Assembly: GCF_013004065.1 (NCBI RefSeq)
Contig: NZ_CP053084.1
Coordinates: 2,418,001-2,482,000, forward strand
Length of the DNA: 64,000 bases
Source of the DNA: Limnobacter sp. SAORIC-580
GTDB taxonomy: Bacteria > Pseudomonadota > Gammaproteobacteria > Burkholderiales > Burkholderiaceae_B
Direction: 5' to 3'
Positions within the stretch are counted from its first letter, which is position 1, and each line of letters begins with the position of its first letter. A program made the position numbers and the translations under genes. Shown here one piece after another: positions 37,288 to 44,060 of the stretch. The notes below the pieces were generated by a model, which made no database searches, was not told the origin of the DNA, and saw only the letters and a program-made list of their open reading frames with translations.

Positions 37288-37965
37288 ATGCCAAATCGAG
37301 CCCCCCGTTTTCCGAAGTTTCCCGCCTTGCCCACGCTTCCCGCTATCGATGCCATATTGGGCGAGGTCGACAAAGCATTGAAGACCCTGGCTGCCACACC
37401 TGTGGCCCAGCGCCCCAACCCGGCAGGGAAAAACCTGCCCACCGATCAGCTAAACGATGCAGAAAAACAGCAGGTGATTGGCCTGATGCGCGTAAATCAC
37501 GTGGGGGAAATTTGCGCACAGGCGCTTTACCAGGCTCAGGCACTGGCCAGCAAAGACCCCGAAAAAAAGGCGTTGTTTGATCACGCCGCCAAAGAAGAGG
37601 CCGACCACCTGGCCTGGACCCAAGAGCGGCTGGACCAGTTGGGTGCTCGCCCTAGTCTGTTAAACCCATTCTGGTATGGCGGCGCATTCGCCTTGGGCTT
37701 TGTTGCGGGCACACTGGGGGACAAGGTTAGCCTTGGATTTATGGCGGAGACGGAGAAACAGGTTGAAAAGCACCTGAACGATCACTTGGGCAGACTGCCC
37801 GCGGGTGATCAGCAGTCCAGAGCGATTCTTGAACAGATGCGTCAGGATGAGATTGAGCACGGGCAAACCGCGATTGATCAAGGCGCCAACAACCTGCCCA
37901 TGCCCGTGAAACTGGCCATGACCGCGATGTCAAAGGTCATGACCACGCTGGCACAGAAAATTTAA
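37288..37965 (+). CDS. coq7: Coq7-family ubiquinone hydroxylase
   Basis: Diiron monooxygenase of late ubiquinone synthesis, hydroxylating demethoxyubiquinol. The 225-residue protein has the metal-ligand sites in NHVGEICAQALYQAQ, KEEADHLAWTQERL and DEIEHGQTA. N-terminal extension of about 50 residues is typical for the bacterial Coq7 found in Burkholderiales (the alternative to UbiF). It converges with the OsmC gene, and stop codons overlap by 4 bp. The Shine-Dalgarno is weak. Confidence 0.93.
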   Translation: MPNRAPRFPKFPALPTLPAIDAILGEVDKALKTLAATPVAQRPNPAGKNLPTDQLNDAEKQQVIGLMRVNHVGEICAQALYQAQALASKDPEKKALFDHAAKEEADHLAWTQERLDQLGARPSLLNPFWYGGAFALGFVAGTLGDKVSLGFMAETEKQVEKHLNDHLGRLPAGDQQSRAILEQMRQDEIEHGQTAIDQGANNLPMPVKLAMTAMSKVMTTLAQKI

Positions 37966-38384
37966 TCTTCAATAATTTCGTGTGTAAACACCAACTCAGC
38001 CGTTTTGCCCAACATGGCAGACGCTGAGCAATACTTTTCATGGGACAGCTTAATGGCCCGATCGACCAGATTAGGCTTCAACCCCCGGCCAATCACCTGA
38101 AAGTGAAAATTGATTCTGGTGAAAACCTTGGGAGCCTCTTCAGCACGCTCGGCACTCATTTTCACCTTGCAATTGCGAATATCCTGACCGCTTTTGCGCA
38201 GAATCAACACCACATCGTAGGCCGTACAGGCACCGGTGCCTGCCAAAACCACTTCCATAGGGCGAGGGGCCAGGTTATTGCCGCCACCATCCGGGGCACC
38301 ATCCATACACAACATATGTCCACTGCCTGTCGTGGCTACAAATGACATGCCGGGTAACCCCGACCAGCTAACTTCGGCTTCCAT
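37962..38384 (-). CDS. OsmC/YhfA-family protein
   Basis: A 140-residue OsmC-superfamily protein with the first redox Cys in GTGACTAYDVVLILRKSGQDI and the second in HEKYCSASAMLGKTAEL, both in the usual positions for hydroperoxide-reducing or YhfA-type members. It has the N-terminal GMSFVATTGSGH strand and GGNNLAPRPMEVVLAG. Physiological substrate unknown. AAGGAG precedes the ATG. Upstream lies the 534-bp gap with the sRNA candidate, on the other strand. Confidence 0.9.
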   Translation of the reverse strand: MEAEVSWSGLPGMSFVATTGSGHMLCMDGAPDGGGNNLAPRPMEVVLAGTGACTAYDVVLILRKSGQDIRNCKVKMSAERAEEAPKVFTRINFHFQVIGRGLKPNLVDRAIKLSHEKYCSASAMLGKTAELVFTHEIIED

Positions 38385-38400
38385 AAAACTCCTTATTTAT

Positions 38401-38590
38401 GATTAATTGCTCATTATGCATTGCACAATATTTACTGAAAAGAAGTTGAAAAAATGCTCTATTTTATTGAATCTGGTTAACAAATAACCGGTCAGTCACT
38501 AGTAATATTTTTAAGTATTTGTTTTTATTGTTATTTTTTAATCCATTTTTAAAGTGTGGAATAAGTTGCTTTTTTCGGACAACAGAAACA
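38401..38590. other. AT-rich spacer between the OsmC gene and the sRNA candidate
   Basis: This part of the 534-bp gap is markedly AT-rich (T and A runs at 38510-38552) compared with its neighbours and has no coding sequence I can support. It must contain the OsmC promoter on the minus strand. TTGTTA (38529-38534) and TAAAGT (16 bases later) on the plus strand are a weaker alternative promoter for the RNA described next. Confidence 0.5.
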
Positions 38591-38595
38591 GACTC

Positions 38596-38624
38596 TTGCG
38601 CCGCAACAGAAAAATCTCTAGAAT
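38596..38624 (+). promoter_or_regulatory. sigma70-like promoter of the small RNA candidate
   Basis: TTGCGC (38596-38601) and TAGAAT (38619-38624) are separated by exactly 17 bp; the -10 matches TATAAT at five of six positions, the -35 at three. The start of transcription would be about 38631-38634. No open reading frame with a ribosome-binding site follows before the terminator. Confidence 0.5.
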
Positions 38625-38630
38625 TCGAGT

Positions 38631-38755
38631 TGTAGTCACTTGAATGAACCACGAATCACCGATCGCAGAGTTTCTTTCAGGCGCAAAGTTGTCTCCTCCA
38701 CCCTCCTCCTTTGGTGGATTAAACCCAAGCACCTCACAGTGCTTGGGTTTTTTTT
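38631..38755 (+). ncRNA. candidate small RNA with anti-Shine-Dalgarno loop
   Basis: Between the promoter above and a strong intrinsic terminator lies about 125 nt without a supportable gene. Near its 3' end TCCACC (38697-38702) pairs with GGTGGA (38713-38718), exposing the ten-base loop CTCCTCCTTT, which is exactly complementary to AAAGGAGGAG and contains the 16S rRNA anti-Shine-Dalgarno core CCTCCTT. A second CTCCTCC lies just before the stem (38693-38699). C-rich unpaired loops next to a terminator are known from trans-acting sRNAs that pair with ribosome-binding sites in alpha- and betaproteobacteria. In this window argF (AAGGAGGAG) and ahcY (AAAAAGGAGG) have matching sites. Existence and function are inferred; no family is recognised. 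Confidence 0.6.
38721..38755 (+). terminator. intrinsic terminator of the small RNA candidate
   Basis: AAACCCAAGCAC pairs with GTGCTTGGGTTT (12 bp) around the loop CTCACA, followed by an eight-T run on the plus strand. The opposite strand lacks a T run, so it is directional. No plus-strand protein gene ends near it. Confidence 0.93.
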
Positions 38756-38773
38756 ATCCAACACCCAAAAAAG

Positions 38774-38804
38774 TTTAACCGAAAGCAAAAAACTTTGCTA
38801 AAAT
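38774..38804 (+). promoter_or_regulatory. probable rplM-rpsI promoter
   Basis: TAAAAT (38799-38804) is a fair -10; TTTAAC (38774-38779) could be a -35 at 19 bp or TTAACC at 18 bp. Transcription would start near 38811, the first base of the structured leader. Confidence 0.45.
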
Positions 38805-38810
38805 TGCGGG

Positions 38811-38888
38811 TTACCTGTTGGGAGAGCCCTTCGGCTGCAGACCGGCATATTAATTGCTGGCTGCATGTACAAGTAGGGAGACAGGTAA
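38811..38888 (+). ncRNA. structured 5' leader of rplM-rpsI (candidate L13-responsive element)
   Basis: TTACCTGT (38811-38818) pairs with ACAGGTAA (38881-38888) to close an 8-bp stem. Inside, AGCC/GGCT (38825-38828 with 38833-38836) forms a short hairpin, and directly after it GCAG-CCGGC (38837-38846, one bulged A) pairs with GCTGG-CTGC (38856-38864), a 9-bp helix. The result is a three-way junction just before the ribosome-binding site. In E. coli L13 represses its own rplM-rpsI mRNA through a leader; a similar role here is inferred. I know no described family with this sequence. Confidence 0.6.
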
Positions 38889-38918
38889 AAAGCACTTTTT
38901 TATCTTTAAGGAAAAATC

Positions 38919-39347
38919 ATGAAAACCTACTCAGCGAAACCCGGTGAGGTTAAACAAGAGTGGTTTGTGATCGACGGCACCGACAAGGTGTTGGGACGTG
39001 TAGCCAGTGAAGTTGCACGCCGCCTCCGTGGTAAGCACAAACCTGAATTCACACCGCACATCGACACAGGCGACTTCATTGTTGTTGTAAATGCCGGTAA
39101 ATTGCGCGTTACAGGCACCAAAGGCCTGAACAAGAAGTATTTCCGCCACTCTGGTTACCCTGGCGGTATTTACGAAACGAACTTTGACAAGATGCAGGAA
39201 CGCTTCCCCGGCCGCGCGCTGGAGAAAGCTGTGAAAGGCATGTTGCCAAAAGGTCCTCTGGGCTACGCGATGATCAAGAAATTGAAGATCTATGCCGAAG
39301 CAGAGCACCCGCATTCCGCACAACAACCCAAGCCACTTGAAATCTGA
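38919..39347 (+). CDS. rplM: 50S ribosomal protein L13
   Basis: The 142-residue protein starts [19 protein letters not shown] and carries [35 protein letters not shown] and the [22 protein letters not shown] block, all L13 hallmarks. TAAGGAA lies 8 bases before the ATG. rpsI follows after 8 bp. The leader described above probably controls both. Confidence 0.98.
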   Translation: MKTYSAKPGEVKQEWFVIDGTDKVLGRVASEVARRLRGKHKPEFTPHIDTGDFIVVVNAGKLRVTGTKGLNKKYFRHSGYPGGIYETNFDKMQERFPGRALEKAVKGMLPKGPLGYAMIKKLKIYAEAEHPHSAQQPKPLEI

Positions 39348-39355
39348 GGTGAACC

Positions 39356-39748
39356 ATGATTGGTGAATACAATTACGGAACCGGTCGCCGCAAAAGCTCA
39401 GTGGCCCGCGTTTTTATCAAAAAAGGTACTGGCCAGTTCATCGTGAACGGCAAGCCTTTGACTGAATACTTCGCTCGCGAAACAGGCCAAATGGTTGCTC
39501 GTCAACCCTTGGTACTGACCGAGAACGTTGAAACTTTTGATATCAAGGTAAACGTGCGCGGCGGCGGCGAAACTGGCCAGGCTGGCGCAGTTCGCCACGG
39601 CTTGACACGTGCCCTGATCGACTTCGACGCAGAACTGAAGCCAACCCTGTCCAAAGCAGGCTTGGTTACTCGTGACGCCCGTGAAGTTGAACGTAAAAAA
39701 GTGGGTCTGCGTGGCGCGCGTCGTCGCAAGCAGTTCTCCAAGCGATAA
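39356..39748 (+). CDS. rpsI: 30S ribosomal protein S9
   Basis: The 130-residue product has [14 protein letters not shown] near the start and the basic C terminus [17 protein letters not shown], whose end contacts P-site tRNA in the ribosome. GAGGTG precedes the ATG. Second gene of the rplM-rpsI unit, ended by the terminator at 39809. Confidence 0.98.
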   Translation: MIGEYNYGTGRRKSSVARVFIKKGTGQFIVNGKPLTEYFARETGQMVARQPLVLTENVETFDIKVNVRGGGETGQAGAVRHGLTRALIDFDAELKPTLSKAGLVTRDAREVERKKVGLRGARRRKQFSKR

Positions 39749-39808
39749 ACCAGCACAAAGCTGTCATATCGTTTACACCCAGCAGCCCTCCCAGCTGGGT
39801 TACAATCG

Positions 39809-39841
39809 AAAGCCGCACAAATGTGCGGCTTTTTTTCTTTT
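39809..39841 (+). terminator. intrinsic terminator after rpsI
   Basis: AAAGCCGCAC and GTGCGGCTTT form a 10-bp stem with a four-base loop, followed by T7. A separate CCCAGC/GCTGGG inverted repeat lies just before it (39778-39799). A TACAAT between them could serve as a -10 for argC, in which case the terminator would lie in the argC leader. Confidence 0.9.
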
Positions 39842-39858
39842 CAGCGCAAGGAATAATC

Positions 39859-40902
39859 ATGATCAAGGTAGGCATTGTTGGCGGAACCGGTTACACAGGG
39901 TCTGAACTTCTTCGCCTTTTGGCCCTGCACCCGCAGGCTGAACTGAAAGCAATCACATCGCGCGGCGAAGTTGGCCAGCCAGTAGCAGACATGTTTCCGG
40001 CACTACGCAAACGCGTCAATATCGCTTTCACAGAGCCGACCTTTGAATCGCTGAAAGATTGTGATGTGGTGTTTTTTGCAACTCCCCATGGAGTAGCCAT
40101 GGCCCAATCGGCTGAACTGGTGAATGCGGGTATACGGGTGATTGATCTAGGCGCGGACTTTCGCCTGAAAGATACGGTGCAATTTGAGAAGTGGTACGGT
40201 ATGCCCCATTCAGAGCCAGAACTGCTCAGCAACGCATGCTACGGCTTGGTTGAATCAGCACGTACCGAGCTGAAAACAGCGAAATTGGTAGGCTTGGCAG
40301 GCTGTTACCCCACCGCAGTGCAATTGGCGCTCAAACCTTTGATCAGCGGGGCAAGTCCGTTGATCGACGAAAGCAACATTGTTGCGGATTGCAAATCGGG
40401 AGTGTCCGGTGCGGGCCGCAAAGCAGCAGTGGGCTCTTTGTTCTCTGAGGCGGCTGAAAGTTTTAAAGCGTACGGGGTAAGTGGACACCGCCACTTGCCG
40501 GAAATTGAACAAGGCCTTGAATTGATTTCAGGCCGCAAAACCCAAATTACCTTCACGCCACATTTGGTGCCCATGGTGCGCGGCATTTTGGCAACAACGT
40601 ATGTAAAACTGAATGAACAAGGCAAAAACACCGACATTCAAGCGCTTTATGAGCAGCACTACGCCAATGAATATTTTGTGGATGTGATGCCCAAAGGCTC
40701 ACTGCCTGAGACCAAATCCGTACGCGGCTCCAACTTCGTAAGAATCGCGCTGCATCGTCCACAGGGTCGAGACACGCTGGTGATCGTCTCGGTGATCGAT
40801 AACCTGGTGAAAGGTGCGGCAGGGCAAGCCGTTCAAGCCATGAATGTGATGTTCGACTTGCCCGAGCATATGGGGCTGGAGCAATTGCCTTTGGCACCTT
40901 AA
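39859..40902 (+). CDS. argC: N-acetyl-gamma-glutamyl-phosphate reductase
   Basis: NADPH enzyme producing N-acetylglutamate semialdehyde, the substrate of ArgD. The 347-residue protein has the Rossmann loop [18 protein letters not shown], the [10 protein letters not shown] block, catalytic Cys in [13 protein letters not shown] and the C-terminal [23 protein letters not shown] precedes the ATG at 39859; 12 earlier in-frame codons read through the terminator and are rejected. The rpsI-argC order and the separation from argD-argF-argG are noted. Confidence 0.96.
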   Translation: MIKVGIVGGTGYTGSELLRLLALHPQAELKAITSRGEVGQPVADMFPALRKRVNIAFTEPTFESLKDCDVVFFATPHGVAMAQSAELVNAGIRVIDLGADFRLKDTVQFEKWYGMPHSEPELLSNACYGLVESARTELKTAKLVGLAGCYPTAVQLALKPLISGASPLIDESNIVADCKSGVSGAGRKAAVGSLFSEAAESFKAYGVSGHRHLPEIEQGLELISGRKTQITFTPHLVPMVRGILATTYVKLNEQGKNTDIQALYEQHYANEYFVDVMPKGSLPETKSVRGSNFVRIALHRPQGRDTLVIVSVIDNLVKGAAGQAVQAMNVMFDLPEHMGLEQLPLAP

Positions 40903-40920
40903 TTACAAGGATTTTGCGGT

Positions 40921-41637
40921 TTGAACCCCAAGAAAACACACCATTCACGTCGAACCCTGTTACCGGGAGTGCAACGCTCCTCCCGGTTTGCTTTCGCTTA
41001 TGGCCTGCTGCTTGGCCTGTCCGTTCTGGGAGTCTGCGCTGCCTATGCAATGTGGGGTCCAGCGGACAACGCCATTCAAAAACTTTTTTCGACCCAGGAA
41101 ATTGAGGTGCTCAATGAGCAACTGGCTGAACTTCAAACGAAAACAACAGAACTTCAAGACGAGATATCCCGTACCAATGAATTGGTAAAACTGGACAAAG
41201 AGGCCCGCAGCAAACTGACCCTGCTGATTACCAACCTGGAATCAGAAAATGCGAAATTGAAAGAGGATTTGGCGTTCTTTGAAGGATTCATACCCGGAAG
41301 CCTACAAGGTGCCATTTCACTCAAGCGGCTTCAAGTGAACAAAGACACGGTTCCGGATCAATATCGCTATAAAGCACTCGTAATTCAAGGTAGCCAGCGC
41401 CCCGAGGTGACACTGAATGTGCAAGTGTTGATTAAAGTGTTGAACAAAGGGGAATCCAGTGTCATAGTTTTACCGAACGCTGAAACGTCCGAAGACCCCC
41501 AGTTCAAAATCAAACTGACCCGTTTTTCTAGGGTGTCGGGCATGTTTTCCCTGCCCGAGGGCAGCAGGTTACAAAGCGTTGAAATGAGAATTCTGGAAGC
41601 AGGCGCTATTCGCGCGCAGTCCACCATCAAACTTTGA
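40921..41637 (+). CDS. DUF6776-like membrane-anchored coiled-coil protein
   Basis: A 238-residue protein of unknown function with one N-terminal membrane helix (about residues 24-44), a coiled coil (about 58-118, EVLNEQLAELQTKTTEL and following heptads) and a C-terminal beta-rich domain ending RILEAGAIRAQSTIKL. This layout matches proteins annotated DUF6776 found between argC and bactofilin genes in Burkholderiales; I assign the family from context and layout, not from a search. The start is TTG with AAGGA upstream. A link to the bactofilin gene 15 bp downstream, in cell envelope or shape, is inferred. Confidence 0.75.
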   Translation: MNPKKTHHSRRTLLPGVQRSSRFAFAYGLLLGLSVLGVCAAYAMWGPADNAIQKLFSTQEIEVLNEQLAELQTKTTELQDEISRTNELVKLDKEARSKLTLLITNLESENAKLKEDLAFFEGFIPGSLQGAISLKRLQVNKDTVPDQYRYKALVIQGSQRPEVTLNVQVLIKVLNKGESSVIVLPNAETSEDPQFKIKLTRFSRVSGMFSLPEGSRLQSVEMRILEAGAIRAQSTIKL

Positions 41638-41652
41638 AGGGGTTTTAAACGC

Positions 41653-42054
41653 ATGTTCTCGAAAAAAAATACAAAGCGGCTGCTGCCAATCCAAAGCCTG
41701 GTGGGCGCGGACATGATTCTTAGAGGCGATTTGCGCTTCAAAGGCGGCCTGCGAATTGATGGCGAAGTGGACGGCAATGTGATTGCAGACGAAAGCGCTC
41801 AGTCACTGCTGGTGATTTCTGAAACCGGCAAGGTACGAGGCAGCGTGCGCGTTGGGCATGTTGTGGTCAGTGGTCTGATTGAAGGTCCGATCGAAGCCAA
41901 TCAGCTTCTGGAGCTGCACCCTTCCGCAAATGTCTCGGGTGACGTAAGATATAGGGCATTGGAGATGCATCCAGGTGCGGTCGTAGACGGTACCTTGCAC
42001 CATGAGAGCGAAGAAGTGATGCCAGGCAAGCTGGCCTTGGCTTCAAGCAAGTAA
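41653..42054 (+). CDS. bactofilin (polymer-forming cytoskeletal protein)
   Basis: A 133-residue protein with the right-handed beta-helix core of bactofilins: repeated short strands in [57 protein letters not shown] and [26 protein letters not shown]. Short flexible ends flank the core. Bactofilins self-assemble without nucleotide and scaffold cell-shape or envelope enzymes. AAGGGG lies before the ATG. Probably co-transcribed with the DUF6776-like gene and erpA. Confidence 0.9.
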   Translation: MFSKKNTKRLLPIQSLVGADMILRGDLRFKGGLRIDGEVDGNVIADESAQSLLVISETGKVRGSVRVGHVVVSGLIEGPIEANQLLELHPSANVSGDVRYRALEMHPGAVVDGTLHHESEEVMPGKLALASSK

Positions 42055-42077
42055 TTCCAGCAAAAAGGCAGGACAAG

Positions 42078-42428
42078 ATGGACGTAACTACAGAACAACC
42101 CAGCGTATTGGTTTTCACTGACTCAGCCGCAGCCAAAGTGCGAGATCTGATCAATGAAGAAGGCAACCCCAACCTGAAACTGCGCGTATTCGTGCAAGGT
42201 GGCGGCTGCTCCGGTTTCCAGTACGGTTTTACTTTCGATGAAGACGTGAATGAAGACGACACGGCCTTGGACAAAGGCGGCGTGACTTTGTTGATCGACT
42301 CCATGAGCTACCAGTACTTGACTGGTGCCGAAATTGATTACAAAGAAGACATCAACGGCGCGCAGTTCGTGATCAAGAACCCAAATGCGACCACTACATG
42401 CGGCTGCGGCTCTTCGTTCTCTGTTTAA
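42078..42428 (+). CDS. erpA: iron-sulfur cluster insertion protein ErpA
   Basis: A-type carrier that delivers [Fe-S] clusters to apoproteins such as isoprenoid enzymes. The 116-residue protein has the three cluster cysteines: one in [12 protein letters not shown] and two in [12 protein letters not shown] at the C terminus. GCAGGA precedes the ATG. It is the last gene before a strong terminator. Confidence 0.95.
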   Translation: MDVTTEQPSVLVFTDSAAAKVRDLINEEGNPNLKLRVFVQGGGCSGFQYGFTFDEDVNEDDTALDKGGVTLLIDSMSYQYLTGAEIDYKEDINGAQFVIKNPNATTTCGCGSSFSV

Positions 42429-42446
42429 AACAGGTACGGCATGAAC

Positions 42447-42472
42447 AAAACCCACCTTCGGGTGGGTTTTTT
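42447..42472 (+). terminator. intrinsic terminator after erpA
   Basis: AAAACCCACC and GGTGGGTTTT form a 10-bp stem with a TTCG tetraloop and a T-rich tail. Confidence 0.93.
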
Positions 42473-42506
42473 ATTGGCTCAATGACCAAACACCACACGC
42501 AAACAA

Positions 42507-43406
42507 TTGTCCCCACTACTTCTTTTCCCTGATTTCGCAATTATCGCCCTAGGCTACCTGCTGCGCCGCTTCTGGATGGCGCCTGCCGCCTGGGTCACCA
42601 TAGAAAAACTGGTTTACTTTGTGTTGTTTCCATGCCTGCTTTTTTTCTCGGTGGTGTCGAGCAATTTTGACCTGAACACAGTTGGAGCCTTCGCCCTGGG
42701 TGGACCTGCCGTCATATTCACGGCGTTTGTGTTGGGTTGGTTAGGATTGCTCTTCAGTAATATGGGGCGCGTGGACTTTGCATCAGGCTTGCAAACGGCG
42801 TACCGGTTTAACTCCTACATTGGTCTGGCTTTGGCCAGCCGCTTGGGTGGCCAATCGGCAGTGGCCAATATCGCCATTTTGCTGGCGCTGGGTGTGCCGC
42901 TGTGCAATGTATTGGCCGTGGGCACCATGAGCAAAGGCGGTCGTTTGAGCGCGTTTGTAGACATTCTGAAAAATCCGCTGATTATTGGGACCTGCCTTGG
43001 GATTGCAGCGAAATTGGTGGGCGTGCAGGTGCCTGAACCAGTCATGCTGACTCTAGAGCGATTGGCACAAGCAGCGGTGTCGCTGGGCCTGCTTGCAGTG
43101 GGGGCGGGCTTGGTATTCTCCGGCTTGAAAGGCAATTGGCCGGTGTCGGTTTGGTGGTTGTTTGTGAAACTGTTGGTGTCACCTTTGGTGGCGGTTCTTT
43201 ACTCTCACTTCACCGGGCTTGGGCAAGAACAGACCATGGTGCTGCTGGTGTTCTCTGCCATCCCCTCTGCATCGAGTGCCTATATTCTGGCAGCGCGCAT
43301 GGGCGGAAATGCACCACTGGTGGCTTGTCTCATTTCGATGTCGACGGTGGGGGCTGCTATAACCTTGCCTTTGGTGTTTGCGCTGGCGCAGCGTTTTCCC
43401 CTGTAA
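42507..43406 (+). CDS. AEC-family auxin-efflux-carrier-like permease
   Basis: A 299-residue integral membrane protein with about ten hydrophobic segments in two halves of five, as in the AEC (auxin efflux carrier) / MdcF-like family. Family features include PDFAIIALGYLLRR at the start, the central NxxxxGLALASRLGG region and the second half beginning LKNPLIIGTCLGIAAKL, with SAIPSASSAYILA near the C terminus. Substrate unknown; malonate, malate or other organic acids are known for relatives. The start TTG is the first possible codon after an in-frame stop and has no Shine-Dalgarno; the erpA terminator lies just upstream, so the promoter is not obvious. A repeat-rich gap follows. Confidence 0.87.
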   Translation: MSPLLLFPDFAIIALGYLLRRFWMAPAAWVTIEKLVYFVLFPCLLFFSVVSSNFDLNTVGAFALGGPAVIFTAFVLGWLGLLFSNMGRVDFASGLQTAYRFNSYIGLALASRLGGQSAVANIAILLALGVPLCNVLAVGTMSKGGRLSAFVDILKNPLIIGTCLGIAAKLVGVQVPEPVMLTLERLAQAAVSLGLLAVGAGLVFSGLKGNWPVSVWWLFVKLLVSPLVAVLYSHFTGLGQEQTMVLLVFSAIPSASSAYILAARMGGNAPLVACLISMSTVGAAITLPLVFALAQRFPL

Positions 43407-43431
43407 TCCAGCTTGTTTGTTGGGCCCGCTT

Positions 43432-43540
43432 GGCTTGGGTTCCGGTCTCTCGGTGCTGGTTCATCGCCCAATCGGCTTGGGTTCCGGTCTCTTGGCGCTC
43501 GTTGACCGCCCAATCGGCTTGGGTTCCGATCTCTCGCCAG
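43432..43540. repeat. 42-bp tandem repeat, 2.6 copies
   Basis: Copies start at 43432, 43474 and 43516. The first two match at 37 of 42 positions by eye; the third is partial (first 19 bases with one change). Each unit begins GGCTTGGGTTCCG. The period is a multiple of 3, so several frames on both strands are periodic (e.g. GLGSGL...RPI), but no start, ribosome-binding site or family supports a protein. It begins 26 bp after the AEC gene stop. Confidence 0.93.
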
Positions 43541-43671
43541 AAAACCTGTTGGTCCCTTGCTGAGCCTCGCGATGCCTGAGAACGGCCCTCCTAAACTGCG
43601 GGTCGGGTCCGTTCTCTGTCACCCATACTGGGCGACACCGGCCCTGCTCGGCACGCAAGGGCAGGTTTTCT
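43539..43671. repeat. large nested inverted repeat, element 1
   Basis: AGAAAACCTG (43539-43548) pairs with CAGGTTTTCT (43662-43671); after a five-base one-sided bulge CCCTTGC (43554-43560) pairs with GCAAGGG (43655-43661). Enclosed are two hairpins: GAGAACGG/CCGTTCTC (43578-43616, with two more pairs inside) and TGTC-CCC/GGG-GACA (43617-43637). As RNA or single-stranded DNA it gives one closed, two-armed structure. No gene is seen inside. Confidence 0.75.
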
Positions 43672-43744
43672 TGAAGGCAAGGCGATCGAAACACCGCCGC
43701 CGACTGGGGAGCTGAACTTGCAATGGGTCACACGATGACCAGTC

Positions 43745-43875
43745 AGAAAACTTGCCGGCTTGGCGCGCAGAGACTAACGATCGCGCCCTGGCGCGAAAGC
43801 CAAGACCCGACCGTTACTTTTGGAGGGCTTGGCTTAGCACAGGATCAAGCCGACAAGCCGAAATGCCAAGTTTTC
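43745..43875. repeat. large nested inverted repeat, element 2
   Basis: GAAAACTTG (43746-43754) pairs with CAAGTTTTC (43867-43875); after a one-sided bulge CGGCTTG (43756-43762) pairs with CAAGCCG (43854-43860). Alternative inner hairpins include CTTGGC-GCGC with GCGC-GCCAAG (43759-43804) and GGCTTG/CAAGCC (43827-43851). The end motif GAAAACYTG and the stem-bulge-7-bp-stem plan repeat those of element 1, although the interior sequences differ. Confidence 0.7.
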
Positions 43876-43878
43876 GGG

Positions 43879-44050
43879 CAGCGGTGACCCTGCAAGCTCA
43901 GCTCTCAAAAAACCAGTCCAGTCCGACACAGCTAACCCATGCCGAGTTGAGCAAATAACGGCAACGAACGGCGACCCTTCAAGCTCAGTTCCCAATAAAC
44001 CAGTCCAGTGCAACACAGGCAATCCATGCCAGGTTGGCAAGAAACAGCCG
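43879..44050. repeat. 87-bp direct repeat, two diverged copies
   Basis: Copy A (about 43879-43963) and copy B (about 43966-44050) align with an 87-bp offset, e.g. CAAGCTCAG at 43893 and 43980 and AACCAGTCCAGT at 43911 and 43998; identity is roughly 80% by eye. A fragment of a third copy may follow into the miaA 3' end. The period is again a multiple of 3 but no supported gene lies here. With the preceding repeats it fills the whole 654-bp gap between the AEC gene and miaA. Confidence 0.85.
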
Positions 44051-44060
44051 CGACGAGCCG

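Noticed and set aside
38685..38720. tRNA or tmRNA 3' end suggested by a CTCCTCCACC string
   Set aside because: No T-loop GTTCRA sequence, cloverleaf or acceptor stem can be formed upstream.
39778..39799. CCCAGC/GCTGGG inverted repeat as the rpsI terminator
   Set aside because: No T run follows; the stronger terminator with T7 lies just downstream at 39809-39841.
43432..43540. CRISPR-like array
   Set aside because: The 42-bp units are directly adjacent, with no spacers and no cas genes in the window.
43378..43563. Plus-strand frame with 14-residue repeats (GLGSGL...RPI) over the 42-bp tandem repeat
   Set aside because: No ribosome-binding site or family support; it starts inside the AEC gene, and other frames on both strands are equally periodic because the unit length is a multiple of 3.
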